From positions 5,821,590 through 5,885,589 of the forward strand of contig OY744471.1 of the NCBI GenBank assembly GCA_963556145.1: a stretch of DNA of 64,000 nucleotides, written 5' to 3'. Each line of letters opens with the position of its first letter. The stretch's first letter is position 1. The DNA comes from Hygrocybe punicea. Its lineage: Eukaryota; Basidiomycota; Agaricomycetes; Agaricales; Hygrophoraceae. Under the pieces are notes generated by a model. The model worked only from the letters and a program-made list of their open reading frames with translations, was not told where the DNA came from and did no database searches. Position numbers and translations under genes: made by a program. Below are positions 58,510 through 64,000 of the stretch, in pieces.

Positions 58510-59482
58510 ATGGATAATTCACCTGACAAGCTGTTTGATTCATACGACAAGGTGTCTTACTGGTCACCTGCCTCTGAAATCCTTTAGTTATTGATGCTGT
58601 TATAGTTTTTTCAAGACGTTTTGCAAAGCATTCAAGACAAGCTTCATGGCAAAGGAAAAGATGAACGTAGAGGTTGGTCCTTGTGTCATTAAATATTCAT
58701 ACTCCCCAATCAATAACCTGGGTGATTTAGAACGGAGGAAGACTTCGCTAAGAAGAATCGAGATGGAACTAGACGAAGCTGATGAATGGGTTGGTTGTCA
58801 TATTTCATCAGTGCAAGCTAAAGCTCTGAATGTGTCTGGGATTGCGCAGGTCTCAGAAATGGAAATTACAATTCAGGCCATACCTCGGTCCATCAAACGC
58901 AAGTATCAAGCACGTTTGAAAGCCATCAAGGCTGAACTGCTACGGTGCAAGAACTTCTCGACAGACTTGCATTCACAACTTGCTCGCTCCGTTTTGCTCG
59001 CTTCAGACACTAGGCTGGACGGCTCACCCAGCTCGGATGAACCTTACGGGTCCAGTGGTGATCGGGTTCGTTTGCTGAACGGAATGGACTTCCTTGCATA
59101 TGTCACGAAGGCTGATGGATTCACAGAGAATCTCTTTGGCAACAGAGGAACAAGGAGCGGCGGACATACTGAGATCTTTAAGAGAGCAAAGGGAAGAGAT
59201 TGTGAATGCACGGGATACGGTACGGACATCATTATCAAACAAATATTACTTACCGGAAATTGAACCCTTGACAGCTCCGCACTGCAGATACGTCAATTGA
59301 CAGTGCTTCTGGTATGCTCAAGACGATGTTTCGACAGTATGTTTGCATTATTTGATCCTTTTCGATGGCGAGTTCTGATGCAAATCATAAGCATGTATCA
59401 TCAGCATGTCGTAATAGCCGGCATCGCTGTTGTCTTGGTGTTATTGATTGCCCTCGTCTTCTGGTTTAAACTTGTTCAGTAG
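58510..59482 (+). pseudogene. VTI1: VTI1 v-SNARE gene with one frameshift
   Basis: VTI1 is a Qb-SNARE for Golgi, endosome and vacuole fusion. The start is ATG 58510 (MDNSPDKLFDSYDK). Short introns lead to LQSIQDKLHGKGKDER, RRKTSLRRIEMELDEADEW, VSEMEITIQAIPRSIKRKYQ (Habc part), LKAIKAELLRCKNFSTDLHS and DRVRLLNGMDFL. At about 59093 one extra base shifts the frame; HMSRRLMDSQRISLATEEQG follows in the next frame and carries the SNARE motif. After an intron come TADTSIDSASGMLKTMFR, then MYHQHVVIAGIAVVLVLL and the tail anchor to the stop at 59482. Every other splice junction keeps the frame. A single indel could be a sequencing error; otherwise the SNARE domain is lost. Confidence 0.85.
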
Positions 59483-59924
59483 TTGACCCAATGATCTTAC
59501 AGAAGTGTATGGTTGAATAATTTAACATCAAAAAAGTTCCTCTTCTATCAACCTCTCCTTCAACAGCTGGTGGGCAGTTGGCATTTTGTATGGAATTATA
59601 TATAGTGTTTTGTAGAACAGTTAGGCTAAGACTAGTGTTTGGCTTGTGAGAAATGGAAATTACCACATACCACATGTATGTTTTTGGCCCTGTGAATGCT
59701 GTGTTGTACACGGTGGAAACATATGCGCAGGTCGAGCTTACTCGACCTGCAGAATCAAGCTATAGCATTCTGGAATTATTTGCCCATACTTGGATTGCAG
59801 GCATCTGCATTCGGTGCATCAAACACACTCAATGAATAGAAATATATTAAGTATGTCTTTGTATGATACATCTAAGATTCCAACAACTCGAGGATGCTGA
59901 CCCGACAGACATGGCAGCCGTGGG

Positions 59925-61062
59925 TCGAGCATGCTCGACTTGCGGACTAATAAGCTGCCACTCCAGCATGCTCGACCCACAGAAGCACACATTGGATGCT
60001 GCAGACATGAAGCCACAGGTTGAGCATGCTCGACCCACAGACCAATAAGCCACGACTCCAGTGTGTTCAACTGGTAGACAGACAAGCTTTGACTCAAGCA
60101 TACTTGACTCATAGACATACAAGCTGCAACTCAAGCATGCTCATGCGGCGACTTGAGCATGCTTGACCCACAGACAGACAAGCCGGGACATGTGCGTGCT
60201 CAACCAACAGACATACAAGCCACCACTCAAGCATGCTTGATATGTGGACAGACAAGCCTTGACTTGAGCGTGCTAAACCTGCGGACAGACAAGCCATGAC
60301 TTGAGTATGCTTGACCCGTTGACATACAAGCCATGACTTGAGTGTGCTCATCCCGTGGACATACAAGCCGCAAGTCGAGCATGCTCGACCCGCGGACAGA
60401 CAAGCTGTGATTTGAGGGTGCTCAACCCATGGACATACAAGCCGCAACTCGAGCATGCTCGACCCGCGCACAGACAGGCCGTGACTTGAGCATGCTTGAT
60501 TCATGGACAGACAAGCCATGACTTGAGCATGCTCGACCCGTTGACATACAAGCCATGACTTGAGTGTGCTCATCCCGTGGACATACAAGCCGCAAGTCGA
60601 GCATGCTCGACCCGCGCACAGACAAGCCGTGACTTGAGCATGCTTGATTCATGGACAAACAAGCCATGACTTGAGCATGCTCGACCTGTGGACAGACAAG
60701 CCATGACTTGAGCATGCTCGACCCGTTGACATACAAGCCATGACTTGAGTGTGCTCATCCCGTGGACATACAAGCCGCAAGTCGAGCATGCTCGACCCAC
60801 GCACAGACAAGCCGTGACTTGAGCATGCTTGATTCATGGACAAACAAGCCATGACTTGAGCATGCTCGACCCGTTGACATACAAGCCATGACTTGAGTGT
60901 GCTCAACCCACAGACATACAAGCCGCGACTCGAGCATGCTCGACCCGCGCACAGACAAGCCATGACTTAAGCATGCTTGATTGACCCACGTACAGACAAG
61001 CAGTGACTTGAACATGATTGATTCATGGACCAACACGCCGCGACTCGAGCATGCTCGACCCG
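59925..61062. repeat. 37-bp minisatellite, about 30 units, with a GCATGC dyad
   Basis: The unit GACAGACAAGCCATGACTTG + AGCATGCTCGACCCGTT (37 bp) repeats with variants from about 59925 to 61062. Its core CGAGCATGCTCG is a perfect palindrome, and CATGACTTGAG and GACATACAAGCC are the other constant blocks. Minus-strand open frames across it (for example 60109-61036) arise from the repeat; 37 is not a multiple of three, so peptide repeats occur only every three units. Isolated GTCGAG/GCATGCTC motifs continue to about 61480. Confidence 0.9.
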
Positions 61063-62900
61063 CGGCTCCCTGGTGGATGAGTGGAGATCATTCGTGCGGT
61101 CATTTTAAGCCACGGATCATGCAAAACGGACAAGTATTGAATGAGATATGCACAAAACACTTTGTCTAGTGTTTTGAGCATAACTACCTGTGGCCACTGA
61201 GAGTTGATCAAGTCCATATCATATAAACTGACACAGAGCCATGCATGGATGGAGGGGCATGGCATTGGACATATTTATGTCCACAGGTCGATCATGCTCG
61301 AGTGGTGGCTTTTTAGTCTGCAAGTCAAGCATGCTCGAGTGGCGGCTTCATGTCTGCTGTGACCAATGTGTACGTCCATGAATCGAGCATGCTCAGATGG
61401 CGCAGTCCCTTACATTGATTGGCCAAATGAACTCTAGGTTATGGAGAATCGGCTGGCTGCTGGGTCAAGCATGCTCAGACAGTAGTAGTTGGCAGGATAT
61501 TTGCTGGTTACGAAAGGAGGGTGAAGTGCAGGTGGATGAGGACAACTATATGGAGATGCGAGTCATCTGAAGCAATATGCCCGAGGGAAAACCATGTTGC
61601 TGTGGAGGGAGTATGCTTGTCCTGTGGGTAACGCCCAGTGGATCTGCTATCATGGGGTGTCACATCACGAACCAACATTAAATGACTGTTGCAACTTTTG
61701 CAGCCAAGATAATCATAGGTATAATCTGTAGTTAATCAGAGCTTGGACGCGTGACCTGACGAATTAGGCAAATGCTGACCAATAAGCTGAGTTCAAGTTT
61801 TGTTCCCAGGCAGAGTGGGGGGGGTCGGGAGGGTGACACATTGTTCGGATGGCCGCAGAGTTGGGTGTGGGGGATGGCAGGGGTTGTGGGGGGGCCCTGT
61901 GAATTTTTTGGGGGGGTCCGGTTGGATTTGAGCTGGCAGATGGGGGATTTATGGCAGATTGGGCACTGTTTGTGGTGCCGTGGCTGGAATAGGGCACGCG
62001 AATTTTTGGTAAATTACATGCATATTCTACACTATATATGCAACATTTTGTCCCACCAAAAGGAGTCCCCATGTGGTGTGTGTGAGCCTGCAGAATGTCA
62101 GGAAAGTGAAGGTGGTCCGGAGTTGTGGCTGAAATTCGGACTCAGTTCGAAATCTACAGCCAGAGCGTTCACACTCAGCCGAACTCAAAACCTTCTGCTC
62201 ATCAACATCCCATCCCCTCCATTCCCGACTCTCCTGCTGGCTTCCTGCTGCCCCTGCTGCCCCACAACTTTCCCATGTCCCTCTATGAACCACCAAGCCC
62301 CACCAGGTAAGTTTTTGGCTCTTATTTGGCCCTCAATCCTCACTCACAACCCCACCAATACCCAGATCAACATGGACGCGATTCGGCTGCTTCTGAGCGC
62401 CAGGGAGGGTTCTGAGGGCAGCAGGGGATGTGGTGCACCCACCCCCTGCTGCTGCAGGTGAGTGTTCAGTTTTATTGACTGTATTTGAGGTGATTTGACA
62501 TGGAGTGATCAGCCTGGCTTCACCCCCCACTCCCTGCCCTCCCCTCACCCAATCCAGCCCATCTCTACCTCCCTTCATCCCTCCTGCACTCCCTCAACCC
62601 ATTCCCCACCCCCACCCCTGCTTCCCTTCCCTTCCTGGCCTGTTCTGGCTACCCCCTCCACCTCCCTCCTTTTCCCCCCCTCCAGCCCCTTCCTTTGGCC
62701 CCCATCCACCCCCCATCACTCTCCTGTCATCACTCTCACCACACTGTGCCTGTACCCTCTGTAGTAGCTCATTTTGTATGATATTGACATTTAATTTAAT
62801 TTAATTTAATTTAATTGAACTTATTAATTATTATTTAATGATGATTTAGCAAGAATATAAATGGTTAATTCCGGTCCAAAAGCGGAGTTTAAACATTATT
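61063..62900. other. Low-complexity region without a supported gene
   Basis: G-rich tracts occur at 61810-61920 and C-rich, pyrimidine-rich tracts at 62510-62760. Open frames here (for example 61772-62461) show no recognisable motif. Scattered GCATGCTC motifs near 61290-61480 are outliers of the adjacent minisatellite. Confidence 0.5.
62787..62816. repeat. (TTTAA)n microsatellite
   Basis: Five to six TTTAA/ATTTA units in an AT-rich stretch. Confidence 0.85.
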
Positions 62901-63256
62901 CCCACGATAGCGGTGGGGCACTGCAGCCTCATGTTTGACAGGGTGGCTCTTTCAATAACCACCAACCCCAACTTTCACCCCACTCTCGAGTCTCAACTAC
63001 TAAGATTCCGATTCCATTCAACACAGGAATATCCACCCTGGTTACCCTGGCAGAGAACTGGGATTTATAAGGAACCTGAAGGCGTGGGAAGGTCAGGGTG
63101 ATGGTGGCTGGGGGTTTTCAGGGTCCACGGTCGATTCTCGCCAGCCAAGCAAACATGCACGCGCAGCGGTTCACCCAGTCACGGCACAGTCACCCTAATA
63201 GCTTTCCTGGGTGGCAGATGGTAGCATTCGCCGATTTGGTTTGCAGGGAAGAACCT

Positions 63257-64000
63257 GTGTAGCTATCGCCGAAATTGTCTCAGATTCTGAAAGCCAGGCT
63301 CCTATTCCCCGATCTGCGTGGTCAGTTTGTGCTTCCCATGGTTGGATTCCATTTGCAAGCAGTGACTATACAGGGTGCACAATCGTGGGAACAGTGGTTT
63401 GCGAGGGAGAACCGACCATGGGAATGTTATGCAATCGACACGAACCAGGGGTTTTTGAACCCTGTGAATGCAGCCGCAATGACCGCGGACGAGAAACACA
63501 TACCGCATTTGGGCAAGAAAGTGATATCCAAGCAAGCGTTACAAGATAAAGCCATTACAAGGGTATAAATATGACATATATATGAGTCACTGCAAGCGAT
63601 GTCCACCGGGGGCATTCGGGGTCCAGGATCGCGATGGCGAGGACCCTGAAAGAGGACGGTACGAGGAGGGATGGCACGAAATGTGGGTGGAGACCAAACG
63701 TGCGCAAATATTTGAAAGTTGGGTTGTCTTCTTGCTATAAAAAATGCTGTATGGTGTATTTGATGCCCGGGGACGCGATGAGATCATCCAGGAACACTCT
63801 CGGGTGGAAACGAACGGTTACATGCACCAGCAAGCCCATTTCGACATGTTCCTGTCATTATCTATAGCCAGGATCATATTTGTGACGTTCGTGATGTTCG
63901 TGACACTCGCAGCCACCGATCGGGTGACGGTCACCACCGTTCGATGTGGTAAGCCACTGTTGCCATGGCGACCATCAGCAAATAGGCTCTATTCGTTCGC
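63257..64000 (+). pseudogene. Unidentified conserved hypothetical gene, 3' partial, damaged
   Basis: The first readable exon (about 63257-63568) reads LSQILKARLLFPDLRGQFVL, SWEQWFARENRPWECYAIDT and NPVNAAAMTADEKHIPHLGK to AITRV. After a probable intron ending near 63621, the frame continues VQDRDGEDPERGRYEEGWHE, MWVETKRAQIFESWVVFLL, then an in-frame TAA (about 63739) and KMLYGVFDARGRDEIIQEHS to the right edge. The layout resembles, from memory, an uncharacterised agaricomycete family; no function is known. The stop suggests decay, though an indel-type sequence error is possible. It runs off the window. Confidence 0.45.

Noticed and set aside
60109..61036. Long minus-strand open frames with repeated peptides such as SSMLELRLVC
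   Set aside because: They overlie the 37-bp minisatellite. The frame stays open because of repeat composition, and the peptide is not a known domain.
59925..61062. Possible CRISPR-like array
   Set aside because: The units are directly contiguous with degenerate variants and have no constant repeat separated by unique spacers. The host is a eukaryote.

Overview
This window looks like nuclear DNA of an agaricomycete (mushroom-forming) fungus. Genes are split by introns of about 45-70 nt with GT..AG ends. The recognisable proteins match basidiomycete families: VPS9, VTI1, EXO84, SPT5, MED14, the alpha subunit of methylcrotonoyl-CoA carboxylase, and a PMC1-type Ca2+-ATPase. There are also several uncharacterised families that, from memory, recur around agaricomycete transposons. 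I cannot name the species. All protein identities come from recognising motifs by eye, not from a search.

Layout. 1-2460 (minus): a P-loop NTPase gene that runs off the left edge. A close relative lies at 55083-58435. 2495-5300: a conserved 45-bp hairpin repeat, a decayed copy of a transposon-associated gene, and a decayed VPS9-domain gene that stops where the next element begins. 5301-23012: a 17.7-kb composite element bounded by about 460-bp inverted repeats. It holds a two-exon CACTA (tnp2) transposase, four cargo genes, and a second, internal pair of 1,040-bp inverted repeats. 24200-34154 (minus): a Ca2+-ATPase pseudogene broken by two DNA transposons with clear 8-bp target-site duplications. 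One of these contains a third, nested element. 34907-42745 (minus): an unidentified gene split by a 6.9-kb hAT-like element that has captured most of MED14. 43448-44641: an apparently intact seven-helix membrane protein gene. 45800-52905: remnants of SPT5, EXO84 and the carboxylase. 53040-59482: a serine-protease-like gene, the second NTPase gene and VTI1. 59925-61062: a 37-bp minisatellite. 61063-64000: low-complexity DNA and a damaged hypothetical gene at the right edge.

The window reads as a repeat-rich, gene-poor accessory or subtelomere-like region. Old copies of essential genes (SPT5, MED14, EXO84, VTI1) are decaying between nested DNA transposons. Functional copies presumably lie elsewhere in the genome. 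The most interesting structures are the nested-inverted-repeat CACTA element with cargo, the hAT-like element carrying MED14, and a family of 55-bp palindromic repeats confined to the mobile elements.
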